Positions 36,243 through 46,429 of a stretch of DNA of 64,000 nucleotides are shown here, in pieces. Positions within the stretch are counted from its first letter, which is position 1. Every line of letters begins with the position of its first letter. The translations under genes were made by a program, and so were the position numbers. Source of the DNA: Alnus glutinosa (Eukaryota; Streptophyta; Magnoliopsida; Fagales; Betulaceae); NCBI RefSeq assembly GCF_958979055.1, contig NC_084887.1, positions 38,505,120 to 38,569,119 of the forward strand. The letters run 5' to 3'. The notes under the pieces are model-generated. The model had not been told where the DNA came from. It worked only from the letters and a program-made list of their open reading frames with translations, and did no database searches.

Positions 36243-37132
36243 GGTGATTGTTTGAAAAATTTTAAATATCGAGAGTATTTGTTTTTTAAAATTATGTTTA
36301 AATGATTTTAAAAAAAAATCTTAGTCAAAATTAGAAAAAATTATATAAAATCTGAATAGAATTTGAAATTTGAAAAATAGTATTTGAAATATATTTGGAA
36401 ATCTCTAATCACCCAAAAATGTCATTAAGAGTCCTGTATGAATTATTTAATAAAAGTATTTAAAAATTAAATAAAAAAATTTCGTAAAAGAAAAAAAATG
36501 CATATAAACCATAGGTTTCTTTCATTTGTCAATATATAAACTATTTGTAATGTTTGATTTATTTTCTTTAATTTTTTTTTTTATATATAACCAAATAAAA
36601 CATATTCATTTCTTATTGTGAGTTTTTTTTAGAGACATTTCTTATTGTGTTGAGTCAAATAATTCATCACTTTTATATATAGATTTTACAAATTGTTGCA
36701 ATTAAACCTAAAAGGTAATATTAAAAAAATATTGTTATTTGAGAGATTTTTTCAATTGGCTCAAATGAAATTTTTGGGAAAACTTTACAAAAGGTATTAA
36801 ACTATCTCGCTTTTTCAATTAAGGGTACCAATGTAGTAAAACGGTCGATTAAGTGTATGCATTTATTAAAACCGTTCAATGCAGAGTATTTCGTCACCTT
36901 CCGTTCTAAATCGATGACGGAACCCAAAATACATGATTTTCTTACGCATTTCTTTCCTTTATGCCCCTAAGAACTCTCAAAAAAATTAAAAACAAAAACG
37001 ATGCCACCTTTGAATAAAAACACCCTGTTTGAATAAAAAAATCACACTCTACGTCGTTGTCTTCTTCCTACGTATTTTTTTGGATCAATGGCGAGTTTGC
37101 TGTAGTTGAGCGAGCACGCGTATCTAGTGATC

Positions 37133-37444
37133 ATGTTGAAGCTGTCCTTGAACTCTCTCCTTCCCAGCTCTTCTCGGCCTCGCCAACAAGATTACCGAAC
37201 TTTGCCTCGCAGTTCACCTCCCAAAGCCTCTCTCCAACATTCTTCTTCTTCTTCTTCCTTGAGTCGGAGAGAATTCCTATCGCAAACCACGGCTATTTCA
37301 GTTTCTCTTCTAGCAGCTCCCCCGGCAAGGTCCGAATATGCACTTTCAGACTGGGAGAGAGTGTACCTCCCCATCGACCCCAATGTCGTCCTGCTTGACA
37401 TCGCTTTCGTCCCTGACGACTTGAATCACGACCACAAATGCTAG
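37133..37444 (+). pseudogene. HCF136: Captured 5' fragment of HCF136 (photosystem II assembly factor)
   Basis: HCF136 (YCF48-like) is a thylakoid-lumen beta-propeller protein needed for photosystem II assembly. This fragment has a Ser-rich, Arg-containing transit-like start (MLKLSLNSLLPSSS) and LSRREFLSQTTAISVSLLAA, a twin-Arg lumen signal. The mature start follows as SDWERVYLPIDP and VVLLDIAFVPDDLNH. It stops at what is probably the end of exon 1 of the donor gene, then runs 4 unrelated codons to a stop. All propeller repeats are missing, so it cannot act as HCF136. It is still open for 104 codons from this ATG (112 from an upstream ATG at 37106), so it could yield a short transit-peptide-like protein if transcribed. 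Confidence 0.8.
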
Positions 37445-37880
37445 GATCATCACAGAAATGCCACATCGTTGTGGACTCTGTCACTATCTCTCAGTATGAA
37501 GTTCATGAAAACAAGATCTTAAACCACGGCATCCATTCCATGCCAACTGCCAAGACTCCAATACTCCACATATATTTGTTTTTTCTTCTAAATATGAATT
37601 TCTGCATATTAATTAATTAAGATTCATTCACCCCTCAACCCTACTGCCTGTATATGGTTTTCGCCACTACTTGCAAAGAGCATAAAACTATAAATCCCCT
37701 GTAAGGTACCTGCACTTCAAAGTTGTCCAGGGAGTCCATAACGTCTCACAAAGGCAAACAATGCCGAAGAAACTACAAACATATGGTTAGCAAGTCCGCC
37801 CTCCAGAATCTAACATATTCTTCTCTAGAAGTTGTGTAAAAGACAAATAGAAGCAGTGCAGGCTAATAAAATTAGCATTG

Positions 37881-38000
37881 TCATGTACCAATGATCCAGC
37901 CTCGTGACTTGAGATCATTGGACATTGCTGACGTTATGCAGTGAGTTGCAAGAACGTGTAGAGTAGCTGCTTCCGCAGTCTTTGTCCGAAGGACCACTAT
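37881..38000 (-). pseudogene. Captured terminal-exon-like fragment, source unknown
   Basis: On the minus strand, a good acceptor (CTCCTGTGCAG) at about 38001 is followed by an open frame. It reads [20 protein letters not shown], then [19 protein letters not shown], and ends at a TGA (37883-37881). It looks like the last exon of some protein gene, but I do not recognise the family. It lies inside the Mutator-like element and opposes the HCF136 fragment in orientation. Confidence 0.4.
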
Positions 38001-39234
38001 CTGCACAGGAGAACACTTGTGAATAAATGAGAGGGGCAAGGTCCTTTATGAACAACTTAAAGAAATCTCTACACGGGAGAAAAGGCATTGCCCAGAGGTC
38101 AAAGTAAAGAAATTGTCACTTCTGCAGACCAAATAACTGAAGAACAGGAATCCTATTCAAGAAAAGCTCTGAACTTACTTCCCCTCATACACTTAGTTCC
38201 ACAAGGTAACCATGCATCAAGCAATGGAAGCCCACCGGCTTATCTCAGTCAATGGAACCATCTGTTGGTTCTACTTACGTTTAGAATTATAGTGCACCTG
38301 CAGGAGCCGGTGTTAAAATCATGTTTTGTTAGGAAATCCTTATAGCTCTGTTCACCTCTGATGTAGAACATGAAAACAGAGGTGAACAGAGAAGCTTCTC
38401 CTTGGAGGCCTTTTTCTTCATGTCCGTGTTTTAGAACCAAACCGGAAAAGCCATGATGAGCATTGCTAATATTAGAAATTTACTTGTGTACGTATATAGT
38501 ACTATGACACGTGAAGACTGAAGAGAGGAACAAAAAGGGGTAAAACTTGGCTGGGGCAAAGCTTCCGGAAATCATCCGGAAGTTTTGCCTATCAATGGCA
38601 TTTTTGTAAATATTCATCGTAGCACTGCTCAACAAAAAGTTAGGCCTGCATGCGTATTTTGCTTCAACGTGAAGACAAAAGGCCTGTGGAAGAGCTTATG
38701 AGAGGGAAGACCATGGATCATGCTGTTGGTTGTGTCTGATGGAGCAGTTTGAGTTTGCAATCAAGTAACAAGATGGTTTTCCTATAATGCTGTGGTCTGG
38801 TTTCGTTGCGAGTCAGGTACATAAACAGAGGAGGAGAGAGAAAATGCGGGAAGAAGACGATGACGACGTTGAGTGTATTTTTTATTCAAACGGGGCGTTT
38901 TTGTTCAAAGGTGACATGGATTTTGTTTTTAGTTTTTTTGAGAGCTCTAAGGGGCGTAAAGGGAAGAAATGCTTAAGTAGATCATGTGAAACACACGTGT
39001 TTTGAGTTCCGTCCTCGATTTAGAACAAAGGGTAATGGAATACCTTACATTGAACGGTTTTGATAAATGCATACACTCAATCGAACGTTTTACTACATTG
39101 GTACTCATAATTGAAAAAGCGCGATAGTTTGATACCCTTTAGTGAAGTTTTCTCGAAACTTTTTGTAAAGATCGAAGATTAAGAATGCGATGATGTTTAG
39201 TGCACCTTATTAATAAAAGGGAAAATGATTTTTT

Positions 39235-39377
39235 TACATCATATTATCCTACATTAATTTTACATCAAGACACATAGAGTGCGAGATCCAGTGGGTCCTA
39301 TATATGTGGGTCCCATATACATGGGTTTCACACACAACGTGTCTTAATGTAGAATTGATGTAAGATAATGTGATGTA
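39235..39377. mobile_element. Small MITE, TA-flanked
   Basis: Left arm TACATCATATTATCCTACAT is inverted at the right as ATGTAGAATTGATG then TAAGATAATGTGATGTA. Arms are about 45 bp and the centre has GTGGGTCCCATATACATGGG, itself partly palindromic. About 143 bp, TA at both borders. Confidence 0.65.
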
Positions 39378-39582
39378 CGAATAACACATCCCTAATAAAA
39401 AAGGCATGAGCAAGTAAATATGGATATATTTTTTTTCTTCTTTAAAAGAGAAAAAAAAACATTCCAAAGTCAATGAAATGTAGACTCTCTCATCTCTCAT
39501 CTCTCATCTCTCTAAGAGAATTCACCTTCTCAACAAAATGACGTCAAAATAGAATGCAAATACTCACGACCATCTTTTAATA

Positions 39583-40655
39583 ATGCTATGTTTGTTTGAA
39601 TTTAAAATGTTTTTCGTTGTAAGATATTTTCAAGAAAATAATTTCTGATAGAAAACATTTTTTGGTGTCTTGTGCAAACAAAAATTCACAAATATTTTAT
39701 TTTTTATATTTTCATTCAATTATATTAATATGTAAAAATCTATTTTTATTCAAAATATAAAATATTAATATAAAATAATTGCTTGGTAGTTGGTTCATGG
39801 GTGTCTCAGTGGTGGTTCGGTGATCGTCCGGGTGTGGCTCGATGGTGATTTAACAGTGGTTTGGGGTGCTCAACGGTGGTCTGAGGGTGGCTCGATGGTG
39901 GTTCGAGAGTGGCTCGGTGGTGGTTCGGGGGTGAGCTAACCCCAAAAACCCGTCCTCAGTTCGGATTGTAGGCTGCCCGGGGGTGGCTCAGTGATGGTCC
40001 GAGAGTGGTTTGGTGATGGTCTCAAGTGGCTCAACGATGGTCCAGAAGTAGCTTGGTGGTGATCCGGGGGCAGCTGGGTTGGTGGTCCAGGGGTAGCTCG
40101 GTGATGGTCTAGGGTGGCTTAAAATGGTCTAGGGATGGCTTGGTGATGGTCCAATGTGGCTCAGCAATGGCTCAATGATGGTTCAAGGGTAGCTCGGTGG
40201 TGGTCCGGGAGTGTCTCAGTGATAGTCTGGGGGTGGCTCTGTGATGGTCCGGGGGTGGCTTGGTGATGGTCCAGTGTGGCTCGATGATTATTCGAAGGTA
40301 ACTCGATAGTGGTTCGGGGGTGTTTCAGTGATAGTTCGGGGGTGGCTCAGTGATTGTCTATGGTGGCTCAACAGTAGTCCATGGTGGCTAGGTGATAGTT
40401 CGTGGTGATTTGGTGGTGACTCAGTGGTGGCCCGGGTCTGTCTTCGTAGTGGTCCAATGATGGTCGAGCGGTTTGAGAAAGAAAAACTTAAACTCATAAA
40501 ATAATTTACAAAATTTTAAAATGTAAATAATTTTTCGAAACTAAAGAAGCCTTTTTGATCAAACCGAAAATATTTTCGGTTTGACTATTATTTTCAGTCG
40601 CACTAAACACTAAAAGATACATAAAACATTTTTTAGCACCAAAACAAACAGAGCA
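39583..40655. mobile_element. TIR element enclosing a minisatellite
   Basis: Left end ATGCTATGTTTGTTTG and right end, inverted, ATGCTCTGTTTGTTTTGG. A second inverted pair, AAAATGTTTTTCG / AAAAAATGTTTTATG, lies just inside. Both TIR zones are AT-rich and frame the repeat tract at 39780-40470. Target-site duplication unclear. Confidence 0.5.
39780..40470. repeat. Degenerate minisatellite, unit ~20-24 bp
   Basis: About 30 variable copies of a unit close to GTGGCTCGGTGATGGTCCGG run for nearly 700 bp. GATGGT, GTGGTT and GGCTC(A/G) variants occur throughout. Open frames across it on either strand are by-products of the repeat. Confidence 0.85.
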
Positions 40656-40676
40656 TAAGTGAAATCATACAAAATA

Positions 40677-41385
40677 GAGAAATGTCAGGGGTACTTACAA
40701 ACATTTACAAAGGAAACTTACAAACTGATGTGGAGCCCATGTAGCATTTTTTCATTTAAAAAATTTAGACACATAGATTCCACGTAAGATTAGTTTTTGT
40801 CAAATTAAAAAACGGGGGACGTCCCAGCAATCCCGACCATCGTCGACGTCTGGTCTGGGAAACCATCGGGGTTTGGGTCCTAGCAATCTTGAACGGCTGG
40901 CGACGAAGGTTTCCCGACCCAAATCCCGACTGTTTCCGTCAACGTTGCGGCATGCGAACTTGAAGATCGTGATTCACGAACGACATTGTATGAACTAGAA
41001 GATAAGGCTGGAAACCACCTACGCCGGTGTGGGTTTGGTGGGTCAGGGTCTGAATCTCTTCCTTAGCCGCATTTTGCCTCCTTCGGCTTCCCACCGAGCC
41101 TCCAGATCCTCTTCCCCCGTCTCTATCGTCGTCTCGCTGGCGTGGGTTTCCGGATCTCTGCGCCGTCTTTGTCGGAGCTCGCCGGTGGTAGGGGCTCGGG
41201 GTCTGGATGAAAATGATGCACATAGATCCAGCCAAGGCCTGTGTTTGTGTTGGTCGCCTCAGTCTCGGTCGGATCCTTTTGAGTTTTAATAAATGAGTTT
41301 TTTAATTAATAAAATGCTAGATAGATGTTAGGTCAGTTTGTAAACTTTTGTTTGTAAGAGTTTGTAAGTACCTCTAGCATTTCTC
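40677..41385. mobile_element. Mutator-like element with exact 9-bp target-site duplication
   Basis: Ends GAGAAATG and, inverted, CATTTCTC. Terminal repeats of about 60 bp include GGTACTTACAAAC and TTTACAAACTGA/CAAACTGATG. The 9-bp TACAAAATA lies directly on both sides (40668-40676 and 41386-41394). The interior (about 40810-41285) is GC-rich, unlike its surroundings, and may be captured gene sequence. I could not identify a source. 709 bp, no transposase. Confidence 0.85.
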
Positions 41386-41845
41386 TACAAAATAATCTTT
41401 TAGAATTTTCATGAAGAAGTTTGGCGTCCGGTAATTGTACTTTGTTTTGAATTATGAGTCTAATAAATTTAGATTGACTAAGAATAATGCAATATACTAT
41501 ATCAATATTTCATAAATACACTACTATGCAAACCATATTTATTAGTCACTTGATTTTTATTTTTATTATTATTTTTATTATTTTTTAAATTAGTGTTGAT
41601 CTTAGAATTATTACACACTGGCACGTTAGCGTAGTCAAATATTTATGAGAGACTAATTAGGTTTATAGCATTTGTCATTTAGATTATAATGAGTTTGTCA
41701 GTGTATTTGTTTTAACTTTTATGAGATAGGTGATTATGACAATTTGTGGGTTAAAAAAAATTTGGGGTTTAAAATGTTTGACCCTCACAACGTTTTAATT
41801 TTTAATTTTTTTTTTTTTCCTCTTATAATTTATTTATTATAATAG

Positions 41846-42371
41846 ATGGTACCTCGTTTATGGCTAAAAACGAAGATGATATCTCCATCCAATTTTCGTT
41901 CAAAAATTGACGGAAGTTCATGTCAACACCCCTAAGAAACTGACATATGTCATATACCTAAATAAAAAATAAAAACAAAAAAAAAAAAGCTTTAAATTAT
42001 TATTATTTTTTTAAAAACTTTTTGAAAAGAAAAAAGAAAAAACGAGGGCCAATTTGGGGGTGTCCGAACTACCCCTATGGCCAGTCTGAGAGTGGTTCGG
42101 TCACCCCCAAAGAGCAAAATGAAAAATGAAAAATATATATATATTTAGGGTCAAGGTGTGGTTTGGCCACATCTTTTTCTTTTTTTAAATTTTTTTTTTT
42201 TTTTTTTAAGCTTTTAAGCTTTTAATTTTTATAGTTTTTTTTTAAACTTTTAATTAGGCATAAAACATACATCAGCTTTTTAGAGATTTTGATATGGACA
42301 TGAACTTCCATCAATTTTTAGACGGAAGTTACAATTTCTGCCTTTTGTCATAAATAATGCACTATCTACAA
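41846..42371. mobile_element. Foldback element with GGTTCGGTCACCCCC core
   Basis: Left arm blocks AAAAATTGACGGAAGTTCATG and ACATATGTCATATACCTAA are inverted at the right (CATGAACTTCCATCAATTTTT, TTAGGCATAAAACATACATC). The arms exceed 100 bp. The core at about 42040-42115 has GGGGGTGTCCGAACTACCCC and GTGGTTCGGTCACCCCC. It inserted about 280 bp upstream of the RPL27-2 start, just outside its conserved promoter. Target-site duplication not fixed. Confidence 0.6.
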
Positions 42372-42516
42372 TACAAAATTAACTACATAAAACAAAAAAA
42401 TAAAATTTTTAAACTTGATGAGGCAAAATTGTATTTAACTCAAAAATTAAATGTGAATTTCAATAGTGTGAATTTCTTTCCATTGCAACAGGAACAAACA
42501 AAGCCCAGTGGGATTT

Positions 42517-42579
42517 GAGCCCAAGGCCCAAGTTCCTAATAACCCTAGAGCCAGCGAGAGCTAGGGTTTCATTATAAAA
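42517..42579 (+). promoter_or_regulatory. RPL27-2 promoter: site II motifs, paired telo-boxes, TATA
   Basis: Same motifs and spacing as in RPL27-1: GAGCCCAAGGCCCAAG at about 42517-42532, AACCCTAG at 42541-42548, CTAGGGTTT at 42561-42569 and ATTATAAAA at 42571-42579. An extra AGCCCA sits at about 42502. Homology with copy 1 covers the whole interval to the ATG. Confidence 0.75.
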
Positions 42580-42647
42580 CGCACCATCTTCCCTTCCTCC
42601 GGGGTTTTACATCGCGGGGGCGAGAGTGCGAGATACAGAGCGAGAAA

Positions 42648-43055
42648 ATGGTGAAATTCCTGAAGCCAAATAAGGTTGTGATCCTCCTGCAGGGCCGCTA
42701 CGCGGGGCGCAAGGCGGTGATTGTGAGGGCCTTTGACGACGGCACGCGGGATCGCCCCTACGGCCACTGTTTGGTGGCCGGGATAAGCAAGTACCCTAGC
42801 AAGGTCATACGCAAGGACTCAGCCAAGAAGACGGCCAAGAAGTCCCGCGTGAAGGCCTTCGTCAAACTCGTCAACTACCAGCACCTTATGCCCACGCGCT
42901 ACACCCTCGATGTCGATCTCAAGGATGTGGTCTCCCTCGAGAGCCTCCAATCCAGGGACAAGAAGGTCACCGCCGCTAAGGATACCAAGAAGAGGCTGGA
43001 GGATCGCTTCAAGTCTGGCAAGAACAGGTGGTTCTTTACCAAGCTCAGGTTCTGA
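42648..43055 (+). CDS. RPL27: 60S ribosomal protein L27 (eL27), copy 2
   Basis: Tandem paralogue of the copy at 35561-35968, same strand, start-to-start distance 7,087 bp. 135 residues, single exon, identical except V for A at residue 93 ([10 protein letters not shown]). The silent differences show the duplication is not brand new. The unchanged protein points to purifying selection or gene conversion. The 3' flank keeps the shared block TTCTAGTACTTGTC and TTTAGAGCCGATTTTG seen after copy 1. Nothing suggests that this copy is broken. Confidence 0.97.
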   Translation: MVKFLKPNKVVILLQGRYAGRKAVIVRAFDDGTRDRPYGHCLVAGISKYPSKVIRKDSAKKTAKKSRVKAFVKLVNYQHLMPTRYTLDVDLKDVVSLESLQSRDKKVTAAKDTKKRLEDRFKSGKNRWFFTKLRF

Positions 43056-44353
43056 TTAGGAGCACTGCCGTTTCAGATGGGGTCTGTTTTCTGTTTTGAT
43101 TGTCTTTTCTTGTTTTTTAACAAGACACTTGTTTTTTTATCAAGTATTCTAGTACTTGTCTTTAGAGCCGATTTTGAATTTAGTATGATGTTTTATGAAA
43201 TGCTTTAAACCTGTTTGGAGGAGATATATGATGAATTTATTTTGCTATCTCGAGATTATACTATTTTTATAGGGTTTTGTTTGATTTGCTCGCTGTCTAG
43301 GTTTGTTTTTGATGCTTTGTTTGAGGGTGTTCTTGATTGGTTGTGCTTTCTCTGGAACATTTAGCGTTTGGGTTTTCTTCATCTTGTCATATTTTGCTTT
43401 TTATGTTCTGTGCGTTGTCAGTGATTTGTTCATTTATGGGATTAATTTAAATCTCTTGTAGTGGTTGTGACAAATGATTTTCTGGGTTGTTTTATCGTTC
43501 TTTGCATTCAGGTCTTGTTGATTATTTGATGAGTATTGTATTCATTTGTCTAGTATTTTGAGCTTGGAATAAAAAATGTGTTTGGATTTGTGGGTTTGTT
43601 TGATTTTGTGTAAGAAGTGTTCTTATTAGATGATTATTAATTAAGGCTGTAAATTGGATATCTTATTTTAAGATTGTTTTGGGCTTTTAATGCTTCTTTG
43701 CATATTTGAGTAATAATGGTGCACTTGCATATTGATATCACTCGGAATTAAACTTTTACAGAAGGTTTATTATTATAAAAGTGATAGGTTTGGTTGCATT
43801 TCGTTAAGATTTGGTGTCTTTAATCTGGCCTATCTAAATATGCGGACTGTCAGGATCCTTCTTCTAGGTCATTATGACCTTTAGCGACTCCCCCTAAATC
43901 TGCTCATAACGTTAGTGATGCATGAATAGATTTTATTGGGCATTTTTCTCCTACTCGATTTTTAACTTCTGAGCCTCAACATCATTAGGTACTGCTTATT
44001 GAACTTCATAGTGTCATTATGATTGTTAACTTCTACATGTTAGATAACTTTCCTTGAAGAAAACTTCCTAATTTGATCATCTCTTCCAGTTGGTTTTTTT
44101 TTTTTGCCTGTTCTGTTTCATTTTCGTTTTTGGCTGGGCAATGAGATTTTTCACTCATCCTTTACTTGGTCTACTTGCTGGATAACCGTTATTAAACGTA
44201 GAGGGCATATTTTGGTTTGCCGATAACCGTTATGTTCTAGTTGTTGTTCAGCCTACTTACTTCTTATTGCTAGTGCTATTTGATGATCAGCCAATGAAGA
44301 TATTGCTATAGCTATGTTCTATTTCTCTTTATTCGCTGATAAGTCAATTAGAC
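43056..44353. other. RPL27-2 3' UTR and downstream DNA
   Basis: About 200 bp resemble the RPL27-1 3' flank; the rest is T-rich unique sequence without recognised genes. It may include alternative 3' UTR or intron-like sequence. Confidence 0.4.
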
Positions 44354-44356
44354 TAA

Positions 44357-44995
44357 GGCCTCGTTTGGTTTGCGGAATAGGCTTCTGGAATGGAATATGA
44401 CTATTCCTATGGATTAGTTATTTCTTTATTTGGTTGAGGTCTATTCCTTGAAATAGTTATTTCAATGGGAATAATTATTTCTTTACGAAGACCTATTCCT
44501 CTGAAAATGAGAAAGAATAGTTATTCTTAGAGGAATAGACTACATTTTTCAGAAAAAATCACTAATATATATATATATATATATATTTTTTTTTTTTAAA
44601 AAAAAACCCCAGTTTTGGCTTGGGATGGTGGTCAGCCACCCACCAAAAAAAGCTGGAGGTGGTAGCAACCACCCCCGGAGTGGTCTCTGGGAAAGGCCGT
44701 GGCTCCCCCAATTATTTGGGGGTGGCATAGTTGGGGGGCTTCGGGGGTGGCGGACCACCCATTGGATTTCAATTTGTTTGTTTGTTTTTTTTTAATATAT
44801 ATATAAAGTTTGAGTTTTATTTTTTTTAAAATAATGTAGGGTTGTTTTTAGTAATTTTGATTTGATTCCGACTAAAGTATATGTGTTATCATCAAACTAA
44901 GGAATATGAATACCTATTCTATTCCTTTCTTTTATTCCTGATCATAATTATTTCATTTTTTAATGGAATACTCATTTCGCCAGCCAAATGAGGCC
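44357..44995. mobile_element. PIF/Harbinger (Tourist-like) element, TAA target-site duplication
   Basis: Ends GGCCTCGTTTGG and, inverted, CCAAATGAGGCC, close to known Tourist-type ends (GGCCTTGTTTGG). TAA flanks both sides (44354-44356, 44996-44998). Further inside, TATTCC/GGAATA blocks pair between the halves. The middle (about 44620-44760) holds GTGGTCAGCCACCCACC, GGTGGTAGCAACCACCCCC and similar units of the GGTGG family seen in other elements here. 639 bp, non-coding. Confidence 0.8.
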
Positions 44996-45430
44996 TAAAG
45001 GATGAGGTGCGGCTAATTCTCCTGTTCTAGAGGTTTAGCGATGGGATTAGGATCCTTTTTTCAAATTATGAAATTTAGATCTTTCTTTTACATCTAAATG
45101 CTTAAAAAATGTTACAAATTAAAATTGTGACATGCTACAATTGAGAATTGAGTATATTTTTATTAAGTTTTTACTCTAAATTGTAAAATAAGCTTTGAAT
45201 AAAAAATTGTCTTTTAGTTTTATGAAGAGTTTCCATTTATGTTTCTACTTTACTAGTATAAAAGAAGTCTTTTTGGAAGAAAATTTGAGTGACTGTTACA
45301 ATTTTAATAATTTTTGTTTACCAAATTTAAGAATTTACAATTTCAAAATCTTAATCCTGGATGACCTTTTCCTTTTCGAGTCGTCTTTTAGTTGATGGAA
45401 CTTGTGCTGCACAATTGTAATATGATTTTT

Positions 45431-46198
45431 ATGGATCCGGTTTTCATTGTGTAAATAAAAGTATCGCACATTTGCGGTTATAAAAATTGAGGGTTTAGAT
45501 TGTTCAAGACAAATGCGGCGAGGAAGAGAAGATGGAAGCGTTTAATTGTTGAAGGCAATTGAAGAAGAGGTAAGCGTTTAAAGGCAAACGGCGGAAACAG
45601 ACATATAACTGTTGAAGGCAATTGAAAGAAAACAGTAATCTCAAATGGTTTACGCCTAAACGTGCGTTTGATTTTCCTCAACCTACTCTGTTTTCGAAGC
45701 ATCTCCCCGCCCAATTCTCTTCCACTAAACAAAGACCTCCGTCCCCTTTTTGCCTAATCTGGGTTGAACCGAAAAATCCCATTACTCCTCTTGAAGGGTC
45801 CGATTTCATGTGCTAGCTATGGTCTACATTTTTTCTCGATGCTGCTGAGGCTAAGGGGAAAAAAACAAATACAAAGCAAGACGCAGGAGACAAATTGATT
45901 TTGCACCATACAAGCACATATATTATCAAAGAAAAAGATAGAAAGAGAGTTAAAATACGTGGCCCTCTGCTTCTTCCTCGTCTTCTTCTTCTTTCTATCG
46001 CTACTTTTGTTGAAGTTCTGCAGACCCAAGAGAAATAAACGTTTGTTTCCACCGTTTGTCTCCACCGTTTGTCTCTTCACTTCCACGATATCGTTTGCCT
46101 TGAAAAATTTGGACATTGAAAAATTTGGACCCTCAATTTTTATGACCGCATATGTACAGTACTTTTATTTACTGCATGAAAGCCAAATCCGATTTCTA
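45431..46198. mobile_element. TIR element, unclassified
   Basis: Long inverted ends share GTAAATAAAAGTA, GCGGTTATAAAAATTGAGGG (GCGGTCATAAAAATTGAGGG in the other arm) and TTTTTCAA or TTGTTCAA. The match may extend outward through GGAT-GG-TTTCAT. Interior includes CT-rich and TTCTTC stretches but no recognised gene. No convincing target-site duplication, so limits are approximate. Confidence 0.55.
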
Positions 46199-46429
46199 TT
46201 TTTAACCCGTGGTGTGTGTATGATTTGATTGTCTTTATTAACGAGTAATGTGAATGCTTTGAGGGCTAGTTGATGGCTTTGGGAGTGTTTTATGTTTTGA
46301 GGGTGTGTGCTGGGGATTGAGATCCTTGCCGCTCCTAAGAAATTCTGAGCACGAGTTTGCAATTTGTGGTGAGTGATTCCTAATGAACCATGTCATCTCA
46401 ATGAGAGAAGAAAAATGTAGGCTCAATGC

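Larger units (their letters stand above)
36776..39154. mobile_element. Mutator-like element carrying gene fragments (Pack-MULE)
   Basis: Inverted terminal regions of about 165 bp (36776-36940 and 38995-39154) share CTTTTTCAATTA, GTACCAATGTAGTAAAACG, GTGTATGCATTTAT and AAAACCGTTCAATG. The outer ends are GGGAAAACTT and, inverted, GAGAAAACTT. The flanks GAAATTTTT (36767-36775) and GAAACTTTT (39155-39163) match at 8 of 9 positions, consistent with a 9-bp duplication. No transposase is visible. It contains an HCF136 5' fragment (37133-37433) and an exon-like piece on the other strand (37881-38000). Total 2,379 bp. Confidence 0.8.

Noticed and set aside
40288..40497. Minus-strand open frame rich in Ser, His and Pro
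   Set aside because: By-product of the minisatellite at 39780-40470.
40939..41235. 98-codon minus-strand open frame inside the TACAAAATA-flanked element
   Set aside because: GC-rich and unrecognised; may be captured sequence but cannot be supported as a gene.
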